A stretch of 34,704 nt of DNA. Source: Clostridiales bacterium (lineage in GTDB: Bacteria > Bacillota > Clostridia > Oscillospirales > Oscillospiraceae). This document shows positions 21,640-30,299 of this stretch, piece after piece. Under the pieces are notes generated by a model. That model did no database searches, was not told where the DNA came from, and saw nothing but the letters and a program-made list of their open reading frames with translations. The position numbers and the translations under genes are program-made. The stretch's first letter is position 1. Every line of letters starts with the position of its first letter. The stretch spans positions 1 to 34,704 of the forward strand of contig JAJPWY010000012.1 of the NCBI GenBank assembly GCA_021205725.1. Direction: 5' to 3'.

Positions 21640-23487
21640 ATGTGGGAATATGTAAAGGGACTTTCCCTGCCACTGACCGATCTGTCAGACAGTGAGGGAG
21701 TCGAGCTATGCGAAAAGCTGCGCCGGGATCTGGTGCAGTCGGTGGCGGCCACCGGTGGACATCTGGCCTCCAATCTGGGGGCGGTGGAGCTGACGGTTGC
21801 CATCCACCGGGTCTATGACACCTCCCGTGACCGGGTGGTGTTCGACGTGGGGCATCAGTGCTATGTCCACAAGATCCTCACCGGCCGGGCAGAGCAGATG
21901 GACACCATGCGGAAATTCGGGGGGCTTGCCGGATTCCCGAAGCCCAACGAGAGCGTCCATGACGCCTTTATCGCCGGTCACGCCTCCAACTCGGTGTCTG
22001 TGGCGGTGGGTATGGCCCGGGCCAGGAGCATCCGGGGGGAGGATTATGACGTCCTTGCCCTGATCGGGGACGGCGCTCTCACCGGAGGACTGGCCTACGA
22101 GGGGCTTTCCGACGCCGGTGGCAGCGGCGAGCGGATGGTGGTCATTGTCAACGACAACGGCATGAGCATCAAGAAGAACGTGGGCGGCATTGCCACCCTC
22201 CTGCGCCGCCACCATCTCAAGGCGTCCTATCTCCGCTTCAAGCAGGCCTACCGGAGCTTTACCCGGAAAATCCCCGGAGGAAAGCATCTGTATGCTCTGA
22301 CTCACCGGATCAAAAAAGCCATCAAGGGGACGCTGCTGCCCAGCAGTATGTTCGAGGACATGGGATTTAACTATCTCGGGCCGGTGGACGGGCACAACCT
22401 CAGCGAGCTGACCCGTCTGCTCCGGTACGCCAAAAGTCTGGACGGCCCGGTGCTGATCCATGTGCGTACCATCAAGGGAAAGGGATATCCTCCTGCGGAG
22501 GCCATGCCCTCCAGCTTCCACGGTGTCGCCCCCTTCCAGCCGGAGACGGGCGTCCCGTTGAAGTCGGCGAAGGAGAGCTTTTCCTCTGTCTTTGGAAAGA
22601 CCATGTGCAAGCTGGGCCAGGAGGAGCCGAACCTCTGCGCCGTCACCGCCGCCATGGAGAGCGGCACCGGACTGACCGGCTTTGCCGAGCAGTTCCCTCA
22701 GCGGTTCTTCGACGTGGGTATCGCCGAGGGCCACGCCGTCTCCATGTGCGCAGGCATGGCAAAGCAGGGTCTGGTGCCGGTATTCGCCGTCTACTCCACC
22801 TTTTTGCAGCGCTCCTATGACATGCTCATCCACGACGTGGCCATCCAGAAGCTCCACGTGGTGCTGGGCGTAGACCATGCGGGCCTGTCCGGGGAGGATG
22901 GGGAGACCCATCAGGGTACTTACGATGTCTCCATGCTCTCCGCCGTCCCCCATATGGTCATTCTGGCTCCTGCCAGCTTTGCCGAGCTGGAGAGCATGCT
23001 CTCCTGGTCGGTGAAGGAGGCCCGGGGGCCGGTGGCCATTCGCTACCCCAAGGGGGGCGAAAACGGCTTTTCAGAGGACACCTCCGACAGGCCCACCGTC
23101 ATCCTGCGCCAGGGGACGGACATGACGCTGGTGACCTACGGCACGCTGATCGGAGAGGCGCTGGAGGCCGCCCGACAGCTGGAAAAGCGGCAGATTTTCT
23201 GTGAGGTCATCAAGCTCAACCGTATCTCCCCTCTGGACAGCGGCCCGGTGATGGACAGCGTCAGGCGCACCCACCGGCTGACCGTGGTAGAGGAGGTGGC
23301 CTCCCGTGGCTCGGTGGGCCGGGATCTGGTCACCCAGATGGCAGCGCTGAACGTCTGGCTGAAGCGGGTCATCCTGCTCAATGCCGGGGACGGACTGGTC
23401 ACTCACGGAAGCATCCCACAGCTGCGGGCGCTGCTGGGCATTGATGCGGCCCATATCGCCGCAGCCATTGAGGAGGCGGTCTCGTGA
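21640..23487 (+). CDS. dxs: 1-deoxy-D-xylulose-5-phosphate synthase
   Basis: Dxs condenses pyruvate and glyceraldehyde 3-phosphate to DXP using thiamine diphosphate, the first step of the MEP isoprenoid pathway. The 615-residue length is usual. Visible are GGHLASNLGAVELTVAIH, DVGHQCYVHKILTGR, the ThDP/Mg site GDGALTGGLAYEGLSDAG with VIVNDNGMSI, the transketolase middle domain (FDVGIAEGHAVSMCAGMA) and the C-terminal domain (VTYGTLIGEALEAA). It ends in a GTGA overlap with tlyA. Confidence 0.96.
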   Translation: MWEYVKGLSLPLTDLSDSEGVELCEKLRRDLVQSVAATGGHLASNLGAVELTVAIHRVYDTSRDRVVFDVGHQCYVHKILTGRAEQMDTMRKFGGLAGFPKPNESVHDAFIAGHASNSVSVAVGMARARSIRGEDYDVLALIGDGALTGGLAYEGLSDAGGSGERMVVIVNDNGMSIKKNVGGIATLLRRHHLKASYLRFKQAYRSFTRKIPGGKHLYALTHRIKKAIKGTLLPSSMFEDMGFNYLGPVDGHNLSELTRLLRYAKSLDGPVLIHVRTIKGKGYPPAEAMPSSFHGVAPFQPETGVPLKSAKESFSSVFGKTMCKLGQEEPNLCAVTAAMESGTGLTGFAEQFPQRFFDVGIAEGHAVSMCAGMAKQGLVPVFAVYSTFLQRSYDMLIHDVAIQKLHVVLGVDHAGLSGEDGETHQGTYDVSMLSAVPHMVILAPASFAELESMLSWSVKEARGPVAIRYPKGGENGFSEDTSDRPTVILRQGTDMTLVTYGTLIGEALEAARQLEKRQIFCEVIKLNRISPLDSGPVMDSVRRTHRLTVVEEVASRGSVGRDLVTQMAALNVWLKRVILLNAGDGLVTHGSIPQLRALLGIDAAHIAAAIEEAVS

Positions 23488-24290
23488 GCAAGATGAGACT
23501 GGATCAGGCCCTGGTTCAGCAGGGCCACGCCCCCACCCGGCAGAAGGCCCAGGCGATCATTATGGCCGGGCAGGTGTTTGTAGACGGACGCCGGGTGGAC
23601 AAGAGCGGCTATGCCGTCCCGGAGGGGGCGGAGATACAGGTTCGGGGCAAGACTCTGGACTATGTCAGCCGGGGTGGGCTGAAGCTGGAGAAGGCGATGA
23701 AGACCTGGCCCATCACCCTGGAGGGGGCTACCTGTATGGACTGCGGGGCCTCCACCGGGGGCTTTACCGACTGTATGCTGCAAAACGGGGCGGCGAAGGT
23801 CTACGCTGTGGATGTGGGCTATGGTCAGCTGGACTGGAAGCTTCGTGGGGACGAGCGGGTGATCTCCATGGAGCGCACCAACGCCCGCTATCTCACCCCG
23901 GAGCAGTTCCCGGAAAAGCTGGACTTCATTTCGGTGGACGTGTCCTTTATCTCTCTGGGGCTGATCCTGCCCGCCCTGCGGCCCCTGCTGAGGGAGGGCG
24001 GGCAGATGGTCTGTCTGGTCAAGCCCCAGTTCGAGGCCGGACGGGAAAAGGTGGGGAAGAAGGGGGTCGTCCGTGACCCTGCCGTTCACCGGGAGGTGCT
24101 GGAGCGCTTCCTGACCCATGCCGGGGACAATGACCTGGCTGTCCTCGACCTGACCTTCTCCCCCATCCGGGGGCCGGAGGGCAATATCGAATATCTGGGC
24201 TGGCTGGAGGCCGGGGGACACACGGATGCGCGCCCCGACCTGGACGAGCTGGTTCGCCTTTCCCATGAGAGTCTGGAGAGAACATCATGA
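23484..24290 (+). CDS. tlyA: TlyA-family rRNA 2'-O-methyltransferase
   Basis: The 268-residue protein has an N-terminal S4 RNA-binding domain (residues 1-62, MRLDQALVQQGHAPTRQKAQ) and an FtsJ-like SAM methyltransferase domain with DCGASTGGFTDCML at about residues 83-96, VDVGYGQLDWKLRGD, SVDVSFISL and LVKPQFEAG. TlyA enzymes 2'-O-methylate cytidines in 16S and/or 23S rRNA; they were first named as haemolysins. GTG at 23484 overlaps the dxs stop and has GAGGAGG upstream; ATG at 23493 is an alternative. It overlaps nadK by ATGA. Confidence 0.9.
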   Translation: MSKMRLDQALVQQGHAPTRQKAQAIIMAGQVFVDGRRVDKSGYAVPEGAEIQVRGKTLDYVSRGGLKLEKAMKTWPITLEGATCMDCGASTGGFTDCMLQNGAAKVYAVDVGYGQLDWKLRGDERVISMERTNARYLTPEQFPEKLDFISVDVSFISLGLILPALRPLLREGGQMVCLVKPQFEAGREKVGKKGVVRDPAVHREVLERFLTHAGDNDLAVLDLTFSPIRGPEGNIEYLGWLEAGGHTDARPDLDELVRLSHESLERTS

Positions 24291-25147
24291 AAGTGATTTT
24301 GAGTCCCAATCCCTACCGGGACAAGGGGCTGCGCACCGTGCGGGAGGCCCGGCGCATTTTGGAACAGGACGGGGTGGAAACCGCCGTCTGTCTGCCCTTT
24401 CGCCCGGATGGCGGCTGTGAGCTGCCGGAGGACATCCGGTTTGAGGCGCTACAGGACGCCGCCCGGGGCGCAGATCTGCTCATCTGCTTCGGCGGCGATG
24501 GCACCATCCTCCACTCTGCCAAGCTGGCGGCGGAGTACCATTTCCCCATCCTGGGGGTGAACATGGGCAGCGTGGGCTTTATGGCGGAGCTGGAGCACGG
24601 GGAGCTGAAGCTCCTCCATCGGCTGGTCAAGGGAGAATACACTCTGGAGCGCCGGGCCATGATGGATGTCCGTGTCTTCCGGGACAAACGGGTCATCCAC
24701 CGGGAGCTGGCGCTGAACGACGCCACCATCACCAAGGGGGCTGTGGCCCGGGTGATCGATCTGGCGGTCTATGGAGACCGGGTGAAGATTATGGAGTTTT
24801 CCGGAGACGGGGTCATCGTGGCCACCCCCACCGGCTCCACCGCCTACTCCATGTCGGCGGGGGGCCCCATTGTGGAGCCTACGGCGGACAATTTGATCGT
24901 CACTCCCATCTGTGCCCATGCCCTCCAGGCCAAGAGCTTTGTGCTGGGGCCGGAGCGGGTAATCGCCGTCCGGGCCAACCGCCAGAGCCGGAAAACGGCT
25001 TATCTCTCCGTAGACGGAGGCAAGGCCTTCCGCCTGGGGAGCGGAGACATTGTAGAGCTGTGCAATGGGGGAGAACACATCGAGCTGGTTCGGCTCAGCG
25101 GCCGGAACTTCTATGAGATCATCAGCCAAAAGCTGGGCGGAAACTGA
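24287..25147 (+). CDS. nadK: NAD kinase
   Basis: NadK phosphorylates NAD to NADP. The 286-residue protein carries the signature CFGGDGTILHSAK at about residues 66-78, GVNMGSVGFMAEL, LNDATITKG, and the conserved TPTGSTAYSMSAGGPI, then LSVDGGKAF. It sits between tlyA and argR, the usual clostridial order. Confidence 0.95.
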   Translation: MKVILSPNPYRDKGLRTVREARRILEQDGVETAVCLPFRPDGGCELPEDIRFEALQDAARGADLLICFGGDGTILHSAKLAAEYHFPILGVNMGSVGFMAELEHGELKLLHRLVKGEYTLERRAMMDVRVFRDKRVIHRELALNDATITKGAVARVIDLAVYGDRVKIMEFSGDGVIVATPTGSTAYSMSAGGPIVEPTADNLIVTPICAHALQAKSFVLGPERVIAVRANRQSRKTAYLSVDGGKAFRLGSGDIVELCNGGEHIELVRLSGRNFYEIISQKLGGN

Positions 25148-25163
25148 GAATCGAGGAGACAGG

Positions 25164-25616
25164 ATGAAGGAACAGAGACAGCGGGCGATTCTTGATATCA
25201 TTGCCCGGCAGGATGTAGAGACTCAGGAGCAACTGCTGGCAGCGCTGCGGGAGCAGGGGTTCCGCTGTACCCAGGCGACCATTTCCCGGGACATCAAGGA
25301 GCTGCAGCTGGTCAAGGAGCTGGGCGCCTCCGGAGAGTACCGGTATGCGATCTCCGACCGCAAAGGACAGGGAGAGCACGACGAGCGGCTGCGGAACATC
25401 TTCCGGGAGGGGGTCATCAGCGCGGCCTGCGCCCAGAACCTGGTGGTGGTCAAGACCATGCCGGGCCTTGCCAACGCGGCGGCGTCCGCCCTGGACCATA
25501 TGGAGATCGAAAATATGGTGGGCACCCTGGCGGGGGACGACACCGCCCTGCTCATCATGGATACCAGCCAGGCGGCGGAGGCGTTTTGCGGCGAGATCCG
25601 GTCCATGCTGCGCTGA
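25164..25616 (+). CDS. argR: Arginine repressor ArgR
   Basis: This 150-residue hexameric regulator uses arginine as co-ligand. It has an N-terminal winged helix (QRAILDIIARQDVETQEQLL, then CTQATISRDIKELQLVK) and a C-terminal oligomerisation/arginine domain (VVVKTMPGLANAAASALD, TLAGDDTALLIM). ATG at 25164 follows GAGGAG; the open frame upstream is the tail of nadK in another frame. No arginine gene is nearby, so its targets lie elsewhere, while its place before recN is conserved in Firmicutes. Confidence 0.95.
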   Translation: MKEQRQRAILDIIARQDVETQEQLLAALREQGFRCTQATISRDIKELQLVKELGASGEYRYAISDRKGQGEHDERLRNIFREGVISAACAQNLVVVKTMPGLANAAASALDHMEIENMVGTLAGDDTALLIMDTSQAAEAFCGEIRSMLR

Positions 25617-25649
25617 GCGGCGTTTTGCAGGCAGAGGGGAGGAACGGAT

Positions 25650-27350
25650 ATGCTTTCTCTGCTTCACATTGAAAATATCGCGGTCATTCAGTCTGCGGAC
25701 ATCCAGTTTGACCGGGGCTTCAACGTGCTCACCGGCGAGACGGGGGCGGGCAAGTCCATCGTGGTGGACGCCATCGACGCCATTCTGGGGGGCAGAACCA
25801 GCCGTGACCTGATCCGCACCGGGGCAAAATATGCCCTGGTGAGCGCCCAGTTTACTGAGACAGCGGTGGGCCCATGGCTGGAGCGGAACGGCTTCCCTCA
25901 CCAGGAGGGGGAGCTGGTGCTCCAGCGACAAATTCAGCAGGGGGGACGAAACAGCTGCCGACTCAACGGACAGCCCATCACCGTCGCCCAGATGCAGGAG
26001 CTGGGCCGTCAGCTCATCAACATCCACGGCCAGCACGACGGACAGCAGCTGTTAGACCCTCTGTGCCATCTGTCCTATCTGGACAGCTTCGGCGGGACGG
26101 AGCCGATGCTGACCGCCTATCAGGAAAGCTATGTTCAGGCCGCTCACCTGGCCCGGGAGATCAACTCCCTGCGCATGGACGAGGCGGAGAAGGCCCGGAG
26201 AATGGACTCCCTGGACTACCAGATCCGGGAGCTGGAGCGGGCGGAGCTGAAGCCGGGAGAGGACGAGGAGCTGTCCCAGCGGCGGCAGAAGCTGCGCAAT
26301 GCGGGCAAGCTGATGGACGGGCTGGAGGAGGCCGCCGTCGCCCTCTCGGGCAGCGACGAGGAGGACGGGGCCGTGACCCTGCTGGGCCGGGCGGAGAACG
26401 CCCTGCGCAGCCTGGGCCGGTATTCCGAGAACCTGGCCCAGATCGCAGACAGTCTGGCGGAGGCCCGGTACGCCGTGGACGATCTGGCGGAGCAGGTGGC
26501 CCGGGAGCGGGACGGCCTGGAGGTCTCTCCCGGGGAGCTGGACCAGCTGGAGGGACGGCTGGATCTGATCTATCGCCTGCGGAAAAAGTACGGCGACACG
26601 GTGGAGGACATGCTGGCCTATCTGGAACGCTGCCGACAGGAGCGGGAGCAAATCGAATATGCCGACGACCGCATCGCCAGGCTGGAGGTCCAGTGGCGGG
26701 CCGCCGTGGTGGAGACCCGGAAACGGGGAGAGGCCCTGTCTCAGGCCAGAAAAGCGGCGGCGGAGCGGATGCAGAGCCGCATCCAGAAGGAGCTGACCGA
26801 CCTGGACATGCCGAAGGTGCGCTTTCAGGTGGACTTTGCCCCCAAGCCGGGGAAGCTCCATATGGACGAGACGGGGATGGACGAGGTGCAATTCCTCATG
26901 TCCGCCAACGTGGGAGAGGATTTAAAGCCCATCCACAAGATCGCCTCCGGCGGCGAGCTGGCCCGCATCATGCTGGCCCTGAAAAATGTGCTGGCGGAGA
27001 ACGATGCGGTGGCCACTCTGGTCTTTGACGAGGTGGACACCGGCGTCTCCGGCCGGGCAGCCCAGAAGGTGGCCCGGAAGATGTCCGACGTGGCCCGGCA
27101 CAAGCAGGTGCTCTGCGTCACCCATCTGCCCCAGATCGCTGCCATGGCAGACGTCCACTTCTCAGTGGAGAAGGGGGAACGGGACGGTCGCACCTACACC
27201 GCAGTGGAGCAGCTCACCCGTCAGCGGCGGATGGAGGAGGTGGCCCGTCTCTCCGGCGGAGAACAGGTCACCGAGGCCCTGCTCCGCAGCGCCGGGGAGA
27301 TGCTGGAGCAGGCGGAGGGATGGAAGAAACGCCGGAGAGATGAAGTCTGA
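25650..27350 (+). CDS. recN: DNA repair protein RecN
   Basis: RecN is an SMC-like ATPase that acts early at DNA double-strand breaks. The 566-residue protein opens with LLHIENIAVIQSADIQFDRG and Walker A GETGAGKSIV (about residues 30-39). Next come the conserved INIHGQHDGQQLLD, a long coiled-coil centre (about 150-370), the signature ASGGELARIMLALK, Walker B LVFDEVDTGVSG and VLCVTHLPQIA. A GAGGGGAGG-type site precedes ATG. It is the last gene of the run; the T-box leader of tyrS begins about 25 bases later without an obvious terminator. Confidence 0.95.
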   Translation: MLSLLHIENIAVIQSADIQFDRGFNVLTGETGAGKSIVVDAIDAILGGRTSRDLIRTGAKYALVSAQFTETAVGPWLERNGFPHQEGELVLQRQIQQGGRNSCRLNGQPITVAQMQELGRQLINIHGQHDGQQLLDPLCHLSYLDSFGGTEPMLTAYQESYVQAAHLAREINSLRMDEAEKARRMDSLDYQIRELERAELKPGEDEELSQRRQKLRNAGKLMDGLEEAAVALSGSDEEDGAVTLLGRAENALRSLGRYSENLAQIADSLAEARYAVDDLAEQVARERDGLEVSPGELDQLEGRLDLIYRLRKKYGDTVEDMLAYLERCRQEREQIEYADDRIARLEVQWRAAVVETRKRGEALSQARKAAAERMQSRIQKELTDLDMPKVRFQVDFAPKPGKLHMDETGMDEVQFLMSANVGEDLKPIHKIASGGELARIMLALKNVLAENDAVATLVFDEVDTGVSGRAAQKVARKMSDVARHKQVLCVTHLPQIAAMADVHFSVEKGERDGRTYTAVEQLTRQRRMEEVARLSGGEQVTEALLRSAGEMLEQAEGWKKRRRDEV

Positions 27351-27372
27351 AAACCTTTTTTACTGAATTTTC

Positions 27373-27401
27373 TTGACACCGGCAAAAAAGAATGTTATAG
27401 T
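27373..27401 (+). promoter_or_regulatory. Sigma-A promoter of the tyrS leader
   Basis: TTGACA (27373-27378), 17-base spacer, TATAGT (27396-27401). The predicted start is near 27408, about 300 bases before tyrS. Confidence 0.75.
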
Positions 27402-27407
27402 TTCAAC

Positions 27408-27680
27408 TGGAAATGCGATGATGAGGCCCAGTATCACAGCTTCCTCTGTTCAGAGAGCCCCCGGTCGGTGAGAGGGGGAGAGAGCGCTGTGAGAATACTC
27501 CTCTGAGCAGCCCCCTGAACACGGTATGTCAGTAGGGGAGAGGCCGGGTGTGCCCGTTACAGCGCAGGAGTTTGTCAGAACTCCGTGAGGCCCCTTCCGT
27601 GAGGAACGGGCGAACCAGAGGTGGTACCGCGCAATGCTGCGCCCTCTGTCCCAAATCCGGGGACAGAGGGCTTTTTGTAT
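27408..27680 (+). promoter_or_regulatory. Tyrosine-specific T-box leader
   Basis: The leader contains the T-box core AACCAGAGGTGGTACCGCG (about 27613-27631). The UGGU bulge (27622-27625) would pair with the ACCA end of uncharged tRNA, and its variable U fits the A discriminator of tRNA-Tyr. Stem I is marked by AGAGAG and a GGTGAG-bearing loop (about 27440-27485). The likely specifier is TAC, Tyr, at 27496-27498 within GAGAATACTCC. Antiterminator and terminator are exclusive: CAGAGG (27616-27621) can pair with CCTCTG (27643-27648), which is also the left arm of the terminator. Uncharged tRNA-Tyr should therefore allow read-through into tyrS. Confidence 0.9.
27642..27676 (+). terminator. Terminator of the T-box
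   Basis: CCCTCTGTCC (27642-27651) pairs with GGACAGAGGG (27661-27670), followed by CTTTTT. It is the off-state of the tyrosine T-box. Confidence 0.9.
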
Positions 27681-27714
27681 GCCAGTCCCCAAAAAGAAAA
27701 GGAGACAAACAACG

Positions 27715-28944
27715 ATGACACTCTACGAAGAACTGACAGCCCGGGGCCTGATCGCCCAGGTGACCGACGAGGAAAAGGTCAAGGAGATGATCAACAACGG
27801 CAAGGCCACCTTCTATATCGGCTTTGACCCCACGGCGGACTCTCTCCATGTGGGCCACTTTATGGCCCTGAGCCTGATGCGCCGGATGCAGAAGCACGGC
27901 AATCGTCCCATCGCCCTGCTGGGCGGCGGCACCGCCATGGTGGGCGACCCCTCCGGCAAGAGCGATATGCGCAAGATGATGACGCCGGAGACCATCCAGC
28001 ACAACGCCGACTGCTTCAAGGAGCAGATGAGCCGCTTTGTCGACTTCTCCGACGGCAAGGCTCTGATGCTCAACAATGCCGACTGGCTGCTGAAGCTGAA
28101 CTATGTGGAGCTGCTCCGGGAGGTAGGCGCCTGCTTCTCGGTGAACAATATGCTCCGGGCGGAGTGCTACAAGCAGCGGATGGAGAAGGGTTTGAGCTTT
28201 TTGGAGTTCAACTATATGATTATGCAGTCCTATGACTTCTACCATCTCTATCAGGAGTATGGCTGCAACTTCCAGTTTGGCGGCGACGACCAGTGGTCCA
28301 ACATGCTGGGCGGCCGGGAGCTGATCCGCCGCAAGCTGGGCAAGGAGGACGCAGAGGCCATGACCATCACCCTGCTGCTCAACAGCGAGGGGAAGAAGAT
28401 GGGCAAGACCGTCTCCGGGGCGGTTTGGCTGGACCCGAACAAAACCTCTCCCTATGATTTCTACCAGTACTGGCGCAACGTGGACGATGCCGACGTGATC
28501 AAGTGCCTGAAAATGCTCACCGAGGTGCCCTTGGAGGAGATCGCCGAGATGGAGACCTGGGAGGGCAGTCAGCTCAACCGGGCCAAGGAGGTCCTGGCCT
28601 ATGAGCTGACCGCTCTGGTCCACGGCGAGGACGAGGCGAAGAAGGCCCAGGGCACCGCAAGGGCCCTGTTTGGCGGCGCAGGGGCCTCCGACCATATGCC
28701 GGAGACAGTGGTGTCTGCCGACGACCTGACCGACGGCAGCATTTCCCTCATCCGGCTGCTGACCCTGTCCGGCCTGGCTTCTTCCAACGGCGACGCCCGG
28801 CGGGCGATCACCAAGGACAAGTGCATCAGCGTAGGGGAGGAGAAGGTGCTGGACGCCGCCGCCACCTACACCGCCGAGCAGCTCTCCGGCCAGGGTCTGG
28901 TGCTGAAAAAGGGCAAAAAGGTGTACCATCGGGTGCATCTGTAA
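27715..28944 (+). CDS. tyrS: Tyrosyl-tRNA synthetase
   Basis: TyrS charges tRNA-Tyr. The 409-residue class I synthetase has FYIGFDPTADSLHVGHFMAL with the HIGH-equivalent HVGH, the substrate site GGGTAMVGDPSGK, FQFGGDDQWSNMLGG, and a KMSKS-equivalent KMGKT. A C-terminal S4-like RNA-binding region follows (about 345-409, SSNGDARRAITKDKCISVG). ATG at 27715 follows AAGGAG at about 10 bases; the open frame upstream overlaps the terminator of the leader. It is a single-gene unit controlled by the T-box and closed by a strong terminator. Confidence 0.96.
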   Translation: MTLYEELTARGLIAQVTDEEKVKEMINNGKATFYIGFDPTADSLHVGHFMALSLMRRMQKHGNRPIALLGGGTAMVGDPSGKSDMRKMMTPETIQHNADCFKEQMSRFVDFSDGKALMLNNADWLLKLNYVELLREVGACFSVNNMLRAECYKQRMEKGLSFLEFNYMIMQSYDFYHLYQEYGCNFQFGGDDQWSNMLGGRELIRRKLGKEDAEAMTITLLLNSEGKKMGKTVSGAVWLDPNKTSPYDFYQYWRNVDDADVIKCLKMLTEVPLEEIAEMETWEGSQLNRAKEVLAYELTALVHGEDEAKKAQGTARALFGGAGASDHMPETVVSADDLTDGSISLIRLLTLSGLASSNGDARRAITKDKCISVGEEKVLDAAATYTAEQLSGQGLVLKKGKKVYHRVHL

Positions 28945-28959
28945 GACGGAACAGACAAC

Positions 28960-28999
28960 AAAAAGCGATGGGTCGCCAGACGGCGATCCATCGCTTTTT
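28960..28999. terminator. Bidirectional terminator between tyrS and the dap operon
   Basis: An 18-bp stem (28960-28977 with 28982-28999, one G-T pair) around AGAC has A5 on one side and T5 on the other, so it works for both convergent units. Confidence 0.85.
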
Positions 29000-29022
29000 C
29001 ATCTTTTGATTTCAGAAAAGGC

Positions 29023-29511
29023 TCAGAAGCAGGTCTCCACCGGCTCCACGTTGTAATTTTCGCACATCAGGGTCAGGGCATCGGACAGGTTATGTCCATT
29101 CACCAGGATGGAGATATCCACCTCGGAGGTGGTGATGAGCATGACCTGAATATCCGCCTGGCTGAGCAGGGTGAACAGCTTTGCAGCCACGCCGGGGGTC
29201 TGCACCATGTTCTCGTCATAGAAGGCCAGCTTGCAGTTGCCCGGGAGAATTTCCGGGGAAATGGCGGGATTCTCCTGGCGCAGCTTTGCCAGCACAGAGA
29301 GGGCGACGGCCAGAGAGGCGTCGGAGATGGTGAAGCTCAGACGGATGCTGCCCCCCTGGGGGGCGGTCTGGGAGATCATGTCCACGTTGACCCCGTTGTC
29401 CGAGAGGGCGGTGAGCACCGAGGCTACCGTCCGGCTGTCGCTGGGCAGAGAGGACAGGGTGATGAGGGTCACGTCGGCGGCATAGGCGATTTTGGTAATT
29501 CCCTGGCTCAT
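29023..29511 (-). CDS. Tandem ACT-domain protein, aspartokinase-like regulatory subunit
   Basis: This 162-residue protein contains two ACT domains (about 15-75, VTLITLSSLPSDSRTVASVL; about 95-160, GVAAKLFTLLSQADIQVMLI) with the pattern seen in the regulatory C-terminus of aspartate kinases, but no kinase domain. It overlaps dapB by 4 bases as the last gene of the lysine/diaminopimelate operon, which suggests that it senses lysine or threonine, perhaps for a kinase encoded elsewhere. The start has AAGGAGG upstream. That it controls aspartokinase activity is inference. Confidence 0.8.
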   Translation of the reverse strand: MSQGITKIAYAADVTLITLSSLPSDSRTVASVLTALSDNGVNVDMISQTAPQGGSIRLSFTISDASLAVALSVLAKLRQENPAISPEILPGNCKLAFYDENMVQTPGVAAKLFTLLSQADIQVMLITTSEVDISILVNGHNLSDALTLMCENYNVEPVETCF

Positions 29512-30287
29512 AAGGAACCTCCTTCTTCATGCTGGGCGGCCACCAGGGCCTGCATATCGTACAGGCCGGGCTGGGGGACGGTGACGAGGAACTTGGCGGC
29601 CTTGACGGCGCCGGAGGCGAAAATCTCCCGGCTCTGGGCCTCGTGGCGGATCTCGATGACCTCGTCCCGGCCGGCGAAAATCACCTCGTGGACGCCCACG
29701 ATGGTGCCGCCCCGGACGGAGCTGATGCCGATCTCGTTCTTGGGCCGGGCCTGGCGGCGGTCGTGACGGCCGTAGGTGTAGTCGGCCTCATAGTCCAGCC
29801 CCTCCTGGGCGGCGTCCGCCAGCATCAGGGCGGTGCCGCTGGGGGCGTCCACCTTCCGGTTGTGGTGCCGCTCTACGATCTCAATGTCATAGGCATCTCC
29901 CAGAATGGCGGAGGCCCGCTTCACCAGGTCGAGTACTACGTTAATGCCCAGGCTCATGTTGGCGGAGCGGAAGATGGGAACGGTTTTGGCGGCCTCTTCG
30001 ATCTGAGCCAGCTGCTCCTGGGAGTAGCCGGTGGTGGCCAGCACCGCCGGGACCCCCCGCTCCACGGCGAAGGCCAGCAGGCCGTCCAGAGCCCTGGGAC
30101 TGGAAAAGTCGATGATGACGTCCGCCTCGCCGGTGAAGTTGGCAGGGGAGACGTAGACGGGGTAGAACCGGGGCGTCTGGTTGACGTCGAACCCGGCCAC
30201 CACCTGGACCTGGCTGTCGGCGGAGCAGATGGACTCCACCACCTGCCCCATCTTGCCGTTGCAGCCGGAAATGATTATCTTCAGCAT
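29508..30287 (-). CDS. dapB: 4-hydroxy-tetrahydrodipicolinate reductase
   Basis: DapB reduces the DapA product with NAD(P)H to tetrahydrodipicolinate on the way to diaminopimelate, lysine and spore dipicolinate. The 259-residue protein shows the nucleotide motif ISGCNGKMGQ, VIIDFSSPRALDGLL, TTGYSQEQ, the catalytic EIVERHHNRKVDAPSGTA, and RGGTIVGVHEVIF. It starts 12 bases after dapA and overlaps the ACT gene. Confidence 0.96.
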   Translation of the reverse strand: MLKIIISGCNGKMGQVVESICSADSQVQVVAGFDVNQTPRFYPVYVSPANFTGEADVIIDFSSPRALDGLLAFAVERGVPAVLATTGYSQEQLAQIEEAAKTVPIFRSANMSLGINVVLDLVKRASAILGDAYDIEIVERHHNRKVDAPSGTALMLADAAQEGLDYEADYTYGRHDRRQARPKNEIGISSVRGGTIVGVHEVIFAGRDEVIEIRHEAQSREIFASGAVKAAKFLVTVPQPGLYDMQALVAAQHEEGGSL

Positions 30288-30299
30288 GGCAGGAGCTCC

